This document shows positions 36,887 to 45,419 of a stretch of 64,000 bases of DNA, one piece after another. The notes below the pieces were generated by a model that was not told the DNA's origin, ran no database searches, and saw only the letters and a list, made by a program, of their open reading frames with translations. Numbering within the stretch: the first letter of the stretch is position 1; each line of letters opens with the position of its first letter. The position numbers and the translations under genes are program-made. The DNA lies in assembly GCF_014696875.1 (NCBI RefSeq), contig NZ_JACJQV010000111.1:62001-126000 (forward strand), read 5' to 3'. The stretch comes from Microcystis wesenbergii FACHB-1317 (GTDB lineage: Bacteria; Cyanobacteriota; Cyanobacteriia; Cyanobacteriales; Microcystaceae).

Positions 36887-38551
36887 ATGATTTTCGATCC
36901 TGCCAGTCTTCCCTCCCATCGTCAAACGATTCGTCCGATTAGCGCCACGGCTCTGCACGGAATTGTATTTCAAGATAACAAATTAATCGCTATCGACGCA
37001 AAAAACGGCTATTTATACCAAATTGCCCTCGATACTGGTCATACAAGCGTACTTAATTCCCATCGCTGGCAAGAATTCGTCGGGACGACGGGATTGGCAA
37101 TCGATGATCAAAATAACCTCTGGTTTACTACTCGCGAAAATCTCTACTGCTGCACTCTCGAAGATTTTACCCCGAAATTTTTTACCCGTCTTCCCTACAC
37201 CGCTAACGGAGTCGCCGTAACTGGTAACACAATTTATGTCACTTGTCAACGTTCTGGACAAATCTTTATATTTGAGCGCCAATCGGGACAGGAAATTACT
37301 CGTTTGTACGCGCCGGGTATCGGCATCGAAAATATCACCATTCGCGGGGAAGAACTTTGGCTAACGGATACCCTAGAACAAACGGTTTACTGTCTCGATC
37401 GCGCCACGGGAGAACAGCTTTTTAGCATGATAACTCCTTTTGAATCACCGACGGGATTGGCATTTTATTGCGATGCTAACAGTGGCAAGGATATATTATA
37501 TGTGGCCTATGCTTTCCAGGAACCCTGTATCCGCGATAATCCCAATTCCGAACAGGTTCACGAACTTAGTTATCGTCCGCGTACTTTTGTCCATCCTCTA
37601 TATTTTCACTACGATCCCGCTAAAAAATACGCCCTTTCTAACGGTTATCTGATTGAATTATCCTACGTCGAGGAATTGGAACCTCTCTATAATATCGAAC
37701 TAAAAGATGTGGAATGGCGCATCGCTTTACCCTTAGAAACACCGCGGCAAAAAATTCGCAGCGTCGAAGCGGTGGGATTGCCTTTTATTGAAGAAATTCA
37801 GGACGGGCAGCGGGTGGCAGTATTTAAGTTCGAGCAAATAACCAGCAAACAACGTCATATTTTTGGGTGGAAAGTAGTATTAGAAGTATGGGGTATTAAA
37901 TACCAAATTACTCCCCAAGACTGCGAAGATTTACCCCCCTTACCCGCCGATTTTCCCGATCGCTATTTGATCGATAATGATGATCTGGCTATGAATACAG
38001 AAATTATCCTCAATGCTGCCGAAGAAGCGATCGGTCGGGAAACCAATCTCCTCCGAAAAGTTTATAGTATTCGTAATTACGTCTATGATCAGCTTTCCTA
38101 CGGGATCAAACCCAACATCGACACCCCTGATATTGCCCTGCGGCGCGGAGTCGGTTCCTGTGGGGAATATGTGGGTTTATTATTGGCTTTGTGTCGTCTC
38201 AATGGTATTGCCTGTCGCACGGTAGGACGCTATAAATGCCCACCCCATCCCCTCGAACGTAATTTACCCCTTGAACCGGATTACAATCACGTCTGGATGG
38301 AATTTTATCTGCCCTCTATCGGTTGGGTTCCCATGGAGTCCAATCCCGATGATATTTTTGAAGGTGGTCCCTATCCCAATCGTTTCTTTATGGGTTTAGC
38401 TTGGTATCACACGGAAATTGCCAAAGATATCCCCTTTGAACGAATGCTCAGTGAAGGACAACCGGTGTTAAAAACCCAAGTTCCCATCGGCGATTTAGCG
38501 ATTAATCACGTTCAATTCATCATTCTTGAGGAATTAGCCCCACAAGACTAG
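36887..38551 (+). CDS. Beta-propeller/transglutaminase-like fusion protein
   Basis: A 554-residue protein. Residues about 1-215 look like a beta-propeller with NHL/SMP-30-type strands (GTTGLAIDDQNNLWFTTREN, ITIRGEELWLTDTLEQTVY). A middle region (about 225-345) with an extended beta character follows. A transglutaminase-like papain-fold domain ends the protein: RGVGSCGEYVGLLLALCR with the catalytic Cys, NHVWMEFYLP with His, and PMESNPDD with Asp. No signal peptide is visible, so it may be cytoplasmic. Peptidase or amidase activity on an unknown substrate is possible. It converges with the small membrane-protein gene, overlapping 4 bp. Confidence 0.75.
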   Translation: MIFDPASLPSHRQTIRPISATALHGIVFQDNKLIAIDAKNGYLYQIALDTGHTSVLNSHRWQEFVGTTGLAIDDQNNLWFTTRENLYCCTLEDFTPKFFTRLPYTANGVAVTGNTIYVTCQRSGQIFIFERQSGQEITRLYAPGIGIENITIRGEELWLTDTLEQTVYCLDRATGEQLFSMITPFESPTGLAFYCDANSGKDILYVAYAFQEPCIRDNPNSEQVHELSYRPRTFVHPLYFHYDPAKKYALSNGYLIELSYVEELEPLYNIELKDVEWRIALPLETPRQKIRSVEAVGLPFIEEIQDGQRVAVFKFEQITSKQRHIFGWKVVLEVWGIKYQITPQDCEDLPPLPADFPDRYLIDNDDLAMNTEIILNAAEEAIGRETNLLRKVYSIRNYVYDQLSYGIKPNIDTPDIALRRGVGSCGEYVGLLLALCRLNGIACRTVGRYKCPPHPLERNLPLEPDYNHVWMEFYLPSIGWVPMESNPDDIFEGGPYPNRFFMGLAWYHTEIAKDIPFERMLSEGQPVLKTQVPIGDLAINHVQFIILEELAPQD

Positions 38552-38814
38552 AATTCTGAGCCATCATCTAGGATGCCCATTTCTCTATCTCTTTCTTCTT
38601 TGAGTTCTTTGACCATTTGTAAACCCGCACCCACACAGAAGCCCAGGGCTGCCCCGGCACCAGCAAAATAACGTCCATAGATGATTTGATAGTGATAGGG
38701 ATTTTTATAGTTGACTTGGCTGGGATTGCGTTCAATGCGGCTAATGCCATAACCGATACCAGCACCAACTAAAGCCGTTACTAGGCCTGAAAATAGAACT
38801 AGACGAAAGTTCAT
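38548..38814 (-). CDS. Small two-TM membrane protein, unknown function
   Basis: An 88-residue protein with two glycine-rich hydrophobic segments (about residues 5-26 and 48-69) and a charged C-terminal tail (KELKEERDREMG). The N-terminal helix may be a signal anchor. It is convergent with the transglutaminase-type gene, overlapping 4 bp. I do not recognise the family. Confidence 0.6.
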   Translation of the reverse strand: MNFRLVLFSGLVTALVGAGIGYGISRIERNPSQVNYKNPYHYQIIYGRYFAGAGAALGFCVGAGLQMVKELKEERDREMGILDDGSEF

Positions 38815-38971
38815 GATCTTATCTCCCGATGGACTCTGACTTTAGATTATCGCTGAAAATCAGTTAATGGCAAGCGATCGCAATAATTTGTTAAGTAGTC
38901 GTGCCAAATTAATTTCCATTTTTGAGATCGGAGACAGGAGACTACCTAGGGGATGGGAGTAGTTCATAAGA

Positions 38972-39046
38972 GGGCGAACGAGGGGACTTGAACCCCCGAA
39001 TGGTGGAACCACAATCCACTGCCTTAACCACTTGGCTACGCTCGCC
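38972..39046 (-). tRNA. tRNA-His (GTG anticodon)
   Basis: On the minus strand the sequence forms a cloverleaf starting GGCGAGC. It has the D-arm AGCCAAGTGGTTAAGGC, the anticodon arm GTGGATTGTGGTTCCAC with anticodon GTG, and the T-arm GGGGGTTCAAGTCCCC. The discriminator is C, as expected for tRNA-His. No CCA is encoded. The G-1 base would have to be added after transcription, because the genomic base is C. Confidence 0.95.
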
Positions 39047-39148
39047 GCACACCTTCCCTAGTATAGCACAAAACGAATGGTTGGCAACAGGTTTTTTATC
39101 CTCAATTCGGGCTATGGTTAGGGTAAGTGAGTGATGATTTGAGAGCTT

Positions 39149-39535
39149 ATGAAATTGGCACGGTTAGGGGGAGTGGTGGTAGGAGTGGTTTTAGGGGGAA
39201 TTGCGGGGATATTGCTGACAACTAACCCCAATCGTCAAGATTACGAACAATACGCTTCCCAGAGGTTAACTAGCTATCTTAGGGATAATGTCTGCGCTCG
39301 GGCGCAAGCTTCCCTCGATGTGCAAGCTCTCTTGCGGGGTTACTGTAAAATGTTGGTGGATACGGGTCAACCTTTTTTACAAGAAGCGATCGCCAGTAAG
39401 ACCACTAGAAAGAATTTTCTCATTTTCAGCGTTTATCAAACGGAATTATGGTTCCCTCCCCCTTTACCTAGTTATCACTTCAGCAGCGTCGGTTTTTTGA
39501 ACAAATTATACATCTACGAAGCTTTAGAACTGTAA
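39149..39535 (+). CDS. DUF4359 family membrane-anchored protein
   Basis: A 128-residue protein with an N-terminal hydrophobic helix (GGVVVGVVLGGIAGILLTT), then a periplasmic-type domain with DYEQYASQRLTSYLRDNVC, a second Cys and a TTRKNFLIFSVYQTEL block. These match the DUF4359 family, of unknown function. The sequence is intact and its own promoter region lies between the tRNA and its ATG. Confidence 0.75.
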   Translation: MKLARLGGVVVGVVLGGIAGILLTTNPNRQDYEQYASQRLTSYLRDNVCARAQASLDVQALLRGYCKMLVDTGQPFLQEAIASKTTRKNFLIFSVYQTELWFPPPLPSYHFSSVGFLNKLYIYEALEL

Positions 39536-39552
39536 TCAGGCCATGGGTATGG

Positions 39553-39612
39553 GGATTTTTAAAACCTAGACCCAAACTAACTTTTGGATACGATGCACAA
39601 TTGGCATTCATA
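39553..39612 (-). repeat. 60-bp dispersed repeat, copy 1
   Basis: Its reverse complement matches 43063-43122 (blocks ATGAATGCC, GCATCGTATCCAAAAGT and TTTAAAAATCCC) with a few mismatches. The second copy lies next to a tnpB-like remnant, so it may be an insertion-sequence end. Confidence 0.75.
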
Positions 39613-39629
39613 GCTTGATTCAGCAAGGA

Positions 39630-41237
39630 CTACTTTTCTTCTTGTCTTCTTGCTGCTAATCGGTCTAAAATTTCGGCGTGAACTTGGCGAGTAATTGGAT
39701 AAAAATAGGCAAGAATTAAGCTAATGATCAGGAAAAATGCTGGTAAAGGGGCAATTGCTAGGCGAATTGCTATTAAAGCACTATCTGGCTGCACGGGAAT
39801 TGCTTCTCCTGGGATTCTCGGTTTAAAACCCGATGTTTCCAGGGCAATACCGACAAGAAATAACCCCAAAGCTAAACCAATTTTTTGCAAAAGTACCATG
39901 AAAGCATAAAAAATACCTTCTCGACGTTTTCCTGTTTCTAATTCGTCTAATTCAATCACATCAGGAACCATTGACCAAGGAATTAAATAGGCCACAGATA
40001 CGCCAAATCCCGCTAAAACTGCCAAAGTATACATTAAAGTTATTTCTCCTGGTTGGAGCAAAAATAAACCGATTTGGGCAATAATCCAGACTGTCATCCC
40101 TAAAAAATAGACTATCTTTTTGTCCAATTTCTGACTAACTGCTTGCCAGAAAAATAACATCACTAAAGCTGTTCCCTGTACTGCTAAAGCGACTAAACCC
40201 GATTGTGCTTCCGATAGTCTCATGTAGCTGACGACGTAGTAAACCAAAATCGAGGCGGTTAATTGTACTCCTAACCAGGCACAAAGATAGATGCCAATAA
40301 CGTATAAAAAGGGACGATTACCAAAAACTATTTTTAATTGTTCTTTCAGGGGAATAGTTTCGGTATTATTAGCAGCTTCCCTCTGTTTAATTGCTGCGCT
40401 ATCCCTGAGATGATTTTCAGTTTTGCCATAGTAAAGGGTTAACCCCGAAACTATCCCTTCTATTCCTAATAAAATTGTGGAAATAGCGATAAAGTCTCTG
40501 GGATTTACCCCAATTTTTCCTAGTCCATAGACCGAGGAAAGCCCACCGATAACTATAAAAGCAATTGCCAAAACTTTTTTCTGGGGAGAATTGAGAATCG
40601 CTTTTGCTCCTCGTTCTTGCAAAACTAAAGCGCACCAAATAACTGCTATAATCGATATTAAAGCACAAACTACACCTAACAATAAAAAAGCTTGATGGAG
40701 ATCGTTGCGATAGGACGATGAGACGAGAATATAGAGAATTAATGAGAGAATGCTGCCCCCGATAGAAAAGGCAAAACGAAAACTATTTAAGCGGGTTCTC
40801 TCATTATAATCATGGGTTAATTCAGGGGTGAGTGCCTGGTAGGGAAGATTGACTACTGTATAGGTTAAATTAAAGATAATGCCGATAAAAATATAATATA
40901 AAAATAACCATAATTGGTTATTAGTCGGGATTAACCACAGTAAAAAATAGCTAATTCCGAAGGGAATTGACCCCAATAACATCCAGGGTAAGCGACGACC
41001 CCAAATAGTACGAGTTCGATCGCTCCACATGCCAATAATCGGATCGTTAATAGCGTCGAAAATTCTCACCACCATCAGCACACTACCAGCTAATCCTGCC
41101 GATAATCCTGCCACATCAGTGAGGAAAAATAGCAGGTAAAATACCGAGATATTAGCAGTTATAGCCGGTCCAAAATCCCCCGCACCATAGGCGATCTTTG
41201 TGGTTAAATTGAGTCTTTCAGAAGTTAAATGAGCCAT
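39630..41237 (-). CDS. MFS transporter, GPH (sugar:cation symporter) type
   Basis: A 535-residue protein with about 12 hydrophobic segments. The N-terminal motif KIAYGAGDFGPAITANISVF and the signature DAINDPIIGMWSDRTRTIWGRRLPW are characteristic of the MelB/GPH family. A cytoplasmic loop of about 70 residues sits in the middle (after GLTLYYGKTENH). It likely co-transports a sugar or related solute with Na+ or H+. The substrate cannot be predicted. No sugar-metabolism gene is adjacent. Confidence 0.88.
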   Translation of the reverse strand: MAHLTSERLNLTTKIAYGAGDFGPAITANISVFYLLFFLTDVAGLSAGLAGSVLMVVRIFDAINDPIIGMWSDRTRTIWGRRLPWMLLGSIPFGISYFLLWLIPTNNQLWLFLYYIFIGIIFNLTYTVVNLPYQALTPELTHDYNERTRLNSFRFAFSIGGSILSLILYILVSSSYRNDLHQAFLLLGVVCALISIIAVIWCALVLQERGAKAILNSPQKKVLAIAFIVIGGLSSVYGLGKIGVNPRDFIAISTILLGIEGIVSGLTLYYGKTENHLRDSAAIKQREAANNTETIPLKEQLKIVFGNRPFLYVIGIYLCAWLGVQLTASILVYYVVSYMRLSEAQSGLVALAVQGTALVMLFFWQAVSQKLDKKIVYFLGMTVWIIAQIGLFLLQPGEITLMYTLAVLAGFGVSVAYLIPWSMVPDVIELDELETGKRREGIFYAFMVLLQKIGLALGLFLVGIALETSGFKPRIPGEAIPVQPDSALIAIRLAIAPLPAFFLIISLILAYFYPITRQVHAEILDRLAARRQEEK

Positions 41238-41711
41238 AAAAGCAATTACAGAGATTAAAATAAGCTTAACCGTTCTCGGGGCATTTGTAACCTTTGCCAG
41301 AGCAGTTGAGGAAGTTTAATTTTTTTTGTCTCCAGTAATTCCTGAAAATATCCAGCGTTAAAAAGGGAAGATTCCTCGATGACACTGGGGACAAAGAAAT
41401 AGCTTTATCTGTGGCATCCCAGAAAATTCTGACTATTTCCCCGTCCTTCACTTTTTATCTATCTCCTTGGCCAGCATTATCAGCTAAACTGAGTAATATC
41501 AGTTATTTTAGCTATCAGCATCGGAATTATCCTGATTCTGGCAGTTAAACTCAAGAACAGCGACCAGATTGTTCTTTTTCGGACTGTTAGCGGTGAGGAT
41601 GTATTACTTGGGGGACGATCGAGATAGATCAAGAAAGTGCGATAGTACAGATAAGAGATCAGGGAAAATTTTTTCGCCCAACCTAAACCTTTTTGACGCT
41701 GACGTTCTATC
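41238..41711. other. Intergenic region with a possible ORF fragment
   Basis: 474 bp between the divergent MFS and GT4 genes. An open frame on the plus strand (41493-41627) reads ISVILAISIGIILILAVKL, then KNSDQIVLFRT. It looks like the end of a small membrane protein but has no ATG, GTG or TTG start. It may be a decayed gene. Nothing else is convincing. Confidence 0.3.
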
Positions 41712-42812
41712 ATGTCTCATATCTTCCTATTTTTAGAGATTTTTGCCCAAGAAGGCGGTATTCAATCGTATATCAAGGATGTTCTACAAGCTTATCTCAC
41801 TTTGCCCGGTTCCGAGGCGGCCGAGGTTTTTTTGCTGCGGGATGCCCCTGATTGTCCTAATCCTTTCAAAAATCAAGGTATTACCTTTCATTACCTGAAA
41901 AATAACTCAGCAACTCTCGGACGCATCCAATTAGCCCTTAAATTTCTGGTTTCTCTCCTCCGGAAACGTCCCCAACGGGTTTTTTGTGGTCATATAAATT
42001 TAGCCCCCCTCACCCGTCTTTACTGTCAAGCTTTAGGCATACCCTACACCGTCCTCACCTACGGCAAAGAAGTCTGGGAACCTTTAGCAAATTCCCAAAA
42101 ACAGGCCCTGCAAGCGGCCGAATCGATCTGGACAATTAGCCGTTACAGTCGCGATCTTATGTGTGAGGCTAACGCTATTGATCCCAAAAAAGTAGCAATT
42201 CTCCCCTGTGTGGTGGATGAGGAAAAGTTTAATTTAGGTGAAAAGTCCTTGACATTAATCAAGAAATATGATCTAGAAAATGCCAAAGTTTTATTAACAG
42301 TGGCCCGGTTGTGGTCGGGGGATATCTATAAAGGGGTAGATGTGACCATTCGGGCCCTGCCGACAATTCTAGAGACTTATCCCGAAGTAAAATATCTAGT
42401 CATTGGACGGGGGGATGATCGCCCCAGGTTAGAAGCTTTAACCAAGCAGTTAGGAGTGGATAAACAGGTAATTTTCGCCGGTTTTGTCCCCACGGAGGAA
42501 TTAGCCGACCATTATCGTTTAGCCAATGCTTACGTTATGCCCTCCCGGGAAGGATTCGGGATTGTTTACCTAGAAGCGATGGCCTGTGGTATTCCCGTGA
42601 TTTCTGGAGATGAGGACGGTTCAGCAGAGCCGCTGCAGGATGGTTTAGTGGGGTGGCGTGTTCCCTATCGAGATGCCGAAAAGGTGGCTAAAGCTTGTCT
42701 AGAAATTTTGCCCGGTCAGGATCAACGTTGTCACCCGCAATGGTTGCGTCAACAAACTGTAACTAAATTCGGCAAAAAGACTTTACGGGCAAAATTACTC
42801 GATTGGTTGTAA
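41712..42812 (+). CDS. Glycosyltransferase family 4
   Basis: A 366-residue GT-B glycosyltransferase. The N-terminal domain has EGGIQSYIKDVLQAYL. The C-terminal GT4 domain has VARLWSGDIYKGVDVTIRAL and the EX7E-type motif REGFGIVYLEAMACGIPVIS, which binds the nucleotide-sugar donor. The acceptor is unknown; envelope or exopolysaccharide sugars are plausible. No other polysaccharide genes flank it. It is divergent from the MFS gene. Confidence 0.88.
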   Translation: MSHIFLFLEIFAQEGGIQSYIKDVLQAYLTLPGSEAAEVFLLRDAPDCPNPFKNQGITFHYLKNNSATLGRIQLALKFLVSLLRKRPQRVFCGHINLAPLTRLYCQALGIPYTVLTYGKEVWEPLANSQKQALQAAESIWTISRYSRDLMCEANAIDPKKVAILPCVVDEEKFNLGEKSLTLIKKYDLENAKVLLTVARLWSGDIYKGVDVTIRALPTILETYPEVKYLVIGRGDDRPRLEALTKQLGVDKQVIFAGFVPTEELADHYRLANAYVMPSREGFGIVYLEAMACGIPVISGDEDGSAEPLQDGLVGWRVPYRDAEKVAKACLEILPGQDQRCHPQWLRQQTVTKFGKKTLRAKLLDWL

Positions 42813-42846
42813 GCAAGCGTATCCTAATTTTACACAACCGGGCAAG

Positions 42847-43047
42847 ATGTCTGTTAAGATAAACGGCGTGGCAACTTTAACTCTCACACTTAAACTTCCT
42901 TTTTATCGGTTAAACCAGTGCCAAGCACAAGAATTTGAGCGACTAACTGAGTTGAATAAGGGTATGACTAATCAACTTCTAGAAACCCCTAAAACAGATA
43001 AAAGAAAGTGGGGGCATCCCACTTTCTTCCTGAGTATAAATACTTAA
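42847..43047 (+). pseudogene. TnpB-type transposase N-terminal remnant
   Basis: The 66-codon ORF starts MSVKINGVATLTLTLKLPFY, RLNQCQAQEFERLTELN. This resembles the N-terminus of TnpB proteins of IS200/IS605 elements. The homology ends near codon 55, where a strong hairpin (43002-43028) and then a dispersed 60-bp repeat follow. All catalytic parts (RuvC-like D/E residues, zinc finger) are missing. It looks like an internally deleted insertion sequence that kept both ends. The identification is by eye. Confidence 0.6.
43002..43028. repeat. Hairpin within the tnpB remnant
   Basis: Arms of 11 bp (AAGAAAGTGGG and CCCACTTTCTT) with a 5-nt loop. It could be a terminator or a subterminal hairpin like those recognised in IS200/IS605 ends. 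Confidence 0.75.
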
Positions 43048-43062
43048 GTTTAAATAGAAGGT

Positions 43063-43122
43063 ATGAATGCCCACTGTACATCGTATCCAAAAGTCAGTTT
43101 GGGTTTAGGGTTTAAAAATCCC
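43063..43122 (+). repeat. 60-bp dispersed repeat, copy 2
   Basis: This is the inverted copy of 39553-39612 (see that entry). It directly follows the tnpB remnant and precedes the NUDIX start, and probably marks the right end of the deleted element. Confidence 0.75.
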
Positions 43123-43161
43123 ACAGAAGAAGATTCAGAGATCAAATCAGCAACGCCAAAG

Positions 43162-43593
43162 ATGACAACCTATCGCAATCCTGCTCCCACTGTTGATATT
43201 ATCATCGAACTGATCGACTCGCCCCACCGTCCGATCGTACTGATTGAGAGAAAAAATCCGCCCTTTGGTTGGGCAATTCCGGGGGGATTCGTGGACTACG
43301 GTGAATCGGTGGAAACGGCGGCCATTCGGGAAGCTTACGAGGAAATCAGTTTGCAGGTGCAGTTAATCGAGCAATTTCACGTCTATTCCGATCCTAACCG
43401 CGATCCGCGTCAACACACCATTAGTATCGTTTTTATCGCCACGGCAAAAGGCAAACCGATCGCTGCCGATGATGCCAAAAAAGTGGGGATTTTTCATCTC
43501 TGGGAATTCCCCCAACCTTTATGCTTTGATCACGATCGCATTCTCAATGATTATCGTCGTTATCGGGATTATCAAATCCGTCCCACACATTAG
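43162..43593 (+). CDS. NUDIX hydrolase
   Basis: A 143-residue protein with the NUDIX box [20 protein letters not shown] (I replaces the following conserved G). The box binds the metal and cleaves nucleoside diphosphate-linked substrates. ADP-ribose pyrophosphatase-like specificity is plausible. The start [12 protein letters not shown] is chosen because an upstream ATG at 43063 would translate the dispersed repeat as N-terminus. No clear ribosome binding site is seen. Confidence 0.85.
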   Translation: MTTYRNPAPTVDIIIELIDSPHRPIVLIERKNPPFGWAIPGGFVDYGESVETAAIREAYEEISLQVQLIEQFHVYSDPNRDPRQHTISIVFIATAKGKPIAADDAKKVGIFHLWEFPQPLCFDHDRILNDYRRYRDYQIRPTH

Positions 43594-43600
43594 ATCTCTT

Positions 43601-43640
43601 GTAAAAATCAAAAATTGTTGTTAGGGTTAGGAGTCAGTAG
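43601..43640 (+). repeat. 40-bp dispersed repeat, copy 2
   Basis: Identical to 6981-7020 across 40 bases. It immediately follows the NUDIX stop and precedes a MITE-like element. Confidence 0.7.
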
Positions 43641-43649
43641 CCAGTAGTC

Positions 43650-43774
43650 ATACCATTTTTCTTTATTCTTGGCAGGTATCTTACCCCCCCTTGCCCCCCC
43701 GACGTCGGGGGGGTTGGGGGGGTGGGGGGTTAGGGCGATTAACCATCTCTGCCATTACTTATGAAAAATGGTAT
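43650..43774. mobile_element. MITE-like element (12-bp terminal inverted repeats)
   Basis: The 125-bp element has 12-bp perfect terminal inverted repeats: ATACCATTTTTC at 43650-43661 and GAAAAATGGTAT at 43763-43774. A central GC-rich palindrome (C7-TTG-C7-GACGTC-G7-TT-G7) fills the middle. A 9-bp direct repeat CAGTAGTCA flanks the core (43642-43650 and 43775-43783), possibly a target-site duplication. It overlaps GTCAGTAG-like simple sequence, so the duplication is not certain. There is no ORF. Confidence 0.65.
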
Positions 43775-43865
43775 CAGTAGTCAGGAGAATTAAGAATAAA
43801 TAATCATCAATTAAATGGTCTATTTACAGATTTAAGGAAACGTTAAAAAATTAAGCTAAGGCGCA

Positions 43866-43915
43866 TTTTAACCGCCTATCCTGAGATTAGCTGAATCTCC
43901 CCCAATCCCTTTACT
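43866..43915 (+). repeat. About 50-bp dispersed repeat, copy 2
   Basis: Same orientation as 21610-21658; see that entry. It ends about 14 bp from the stop of the ABC permease gene on the other strand. Confidence 0.7.
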
Positions 43916-43929
43916 AATGCGCGGGCAGC

Positions 43930-45147
43930 TTAGACACTTCTGAGGGCGACAATCGGTTCTAATTTAGAGGCACGATAGGCGGGAAAAACGCCAAAAAAGA
44001 GACCAATACCCGTGGAAACGCTCAAAGACAGGGCGACGGCGCTGGCGGAAACAGTGGCAGCCAGGGGAGAGAAACTGGAGACGAGAACGATCGCTCCTGC
44101 ACCGAAGAGAATACCAAACGCACCGCCGGCGATGGAAACGAGAGTTGATTCAATCAGGAATTGTAAGAGAATATCCTGTTCTCTGGCTCCGATCGCTTTT
44201 CTTAGTCCGATTTCCCCAGTTCTTTCCGAAACCGAAACGAGCATAATATTCATCACCCCGATACCACCGACAATTAGGGAAATACCGGCGATTAGAGCCA
44301 AAAGTAGGGTGAGACCCTGGGTAATCGTGCCGAAGATTTCGATCATCTGTTTAGCAGTTTCGACGCGAAAATCATCCTCAGCGACGATTTTATGGCGTAA
44401 ACGCAGGAGATTCTGGATTTGGAACTTAGCGGCGCGGATTTCCTCCCCCGATCGCGCGGTGAGACTAATCCAACTCAACTCGACACCGTAGGCAGAGGTT
44501 TTGCCCACCAGTTGCGAGTTCATGGTGCTAAGGGGAATAATCAGCATTTCATCCTGATTATTGCCAAAAAAGGAGCCTTTCGCCTCTAAAATCCCGATCA
44601 CCTCAAAACTGAGATTTTTGATCCGCAGCTGTTGACCGAGGGGATTTTGGGTGGGGAAAAGTTGCGCTACCACTTCACGGCCGATTACCGTTACTCGTTT
44701 GTTGCGGGCTAGATCGATATTATTGATAAAACGACCTTTTTCTAGGGTAAAATTGCGAACAGAAGCGTATTCTGGGGTGCTTCCCGTCACTAGAGCCGTC
44801 ATGTTGCGATTACGATAGGAAATCAAGAAACGAGCGTTTATTTCTGGGGCGACTTCGGCGACGGTGGGAACCTGTTCGGCGATCGCCTGAGCATCAGCTA
44901 AAACTAGGGTTTTCGGTAAATTAACGGTGGTATTGCGTGCTTGTCGCGACCCCGGCACCACAAAAAGGGTATTGGGTCCCAAGTTAGCAAACTGGTCATT
45001 GGCTAAGGTTTGCGCCCCTTGGCCAATACCGATCATGGCCACCACCGAAGCGTTACCGATGATAATTCCTAACATGGTCAGGCCGCTACGCACTTTATTG
45101 GCCCCTAGGGTGGCGACGGCCATTTTTAAACTTTCGATGATAAACAT
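43930..45147 (-). CDS. MacB/FtsX-type ABC transporter permease, stand-alone
   Basis: A 405-residue permease with one N-terminal TM helix after ANKVRSGLTMLGIIIGNASV, a large periplasmic MacB-like domain, then three C-terminal TM helices with ISLIVGGIGVMNIMLVSVSE and TGEIGLRKAIGAR, the FtsX/MacB consensus. It lacks its own ATP-binding domain. It is a close paralogue of 59105-60319. The upstream HlyD-like gene on the same strand suggests a MacA-MacB-type pump, but the ATPase gene is absent. A heptamer array abuts the start codon. Confidence 0.9.
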   Translation of the reverse strand: MFIIESLKMAVATLGANKVRSGLTMLGIIIGNASVVAMIGIGQGAQTLANDQFANLGPNTLFVVPGSRQARNTTVNLPKTLVLADAQAIAEQVPTVAEVAPEINARFLISYRNRNMTALVTGSTPEYASVRNFTLEKGRFINNIDLARNKRVTVIGREVVAQLFPTQNPLGQQLRIKNLSFEVIGILEAKGSFFGNNQDEMLIIPLSTMNSQLVGKTSAYGVELSWISLTARSGEEIRAAKFQIQNLLRLRHKIVAEDDFRVETAKQMIEIFGTITQGLTLLLALIAGISLIVGGIGVMNIMLVSVSERTGEIGLRKAIGAREQDILLQFLIESTLVSIAGGAFGILFGAGAIVLVSSFSPLAATVSASAVALSLSVSTGIGLFFGVFPAYRASKLEPIVALRSV

Positions 45148-45148
45148 A

Positions 45149-45419
45149 TCAGTTATCAGTTATCAGTTATCAGTTATCAGTTATCAGTTATCAGTTATCA
45201 GTTATCAGTTATCAGTTATCAGTCATCAGTTATCAGTTATCAGTTATCAGTTATCAGTTATCAGGTTTAATTTTTAAGTTATCAGTTATCAGTTATCAGT
45301 TATCAGTTATCAGTTATCAGTCATCAGGTTTAATTTTTAAGTTATTAGGTTTAAGTTTTCAATTTTCAATAAATTTAGTATCTTTCACTGGTCACTGATT
45401 ACTGATTACTGATTACTGA
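45149..45419. repeat. Heptamer arrays between adaptor and permease genes
   Basis: CAGTTAT runs at 45149-45264 and 45279-45328 (AACTGAT on the permease coding strand, before its start). ACTGATT-type units lie at 45389-45419 (TCAGTAA-type on the adaptor coding strand), beginning before and running into its stop. A 27-bp direct repeat containing TCATCAGGTTTAATTTTTAA occurs twice between them. Confidence 0.93.

Noticed and set aside
44927-45277. 116-codon ORF ending in ISVISYQLSV repeats
   Set aside because: It is the antisense of the permease plus the heptamer array, which is open in every frame in this orientation.
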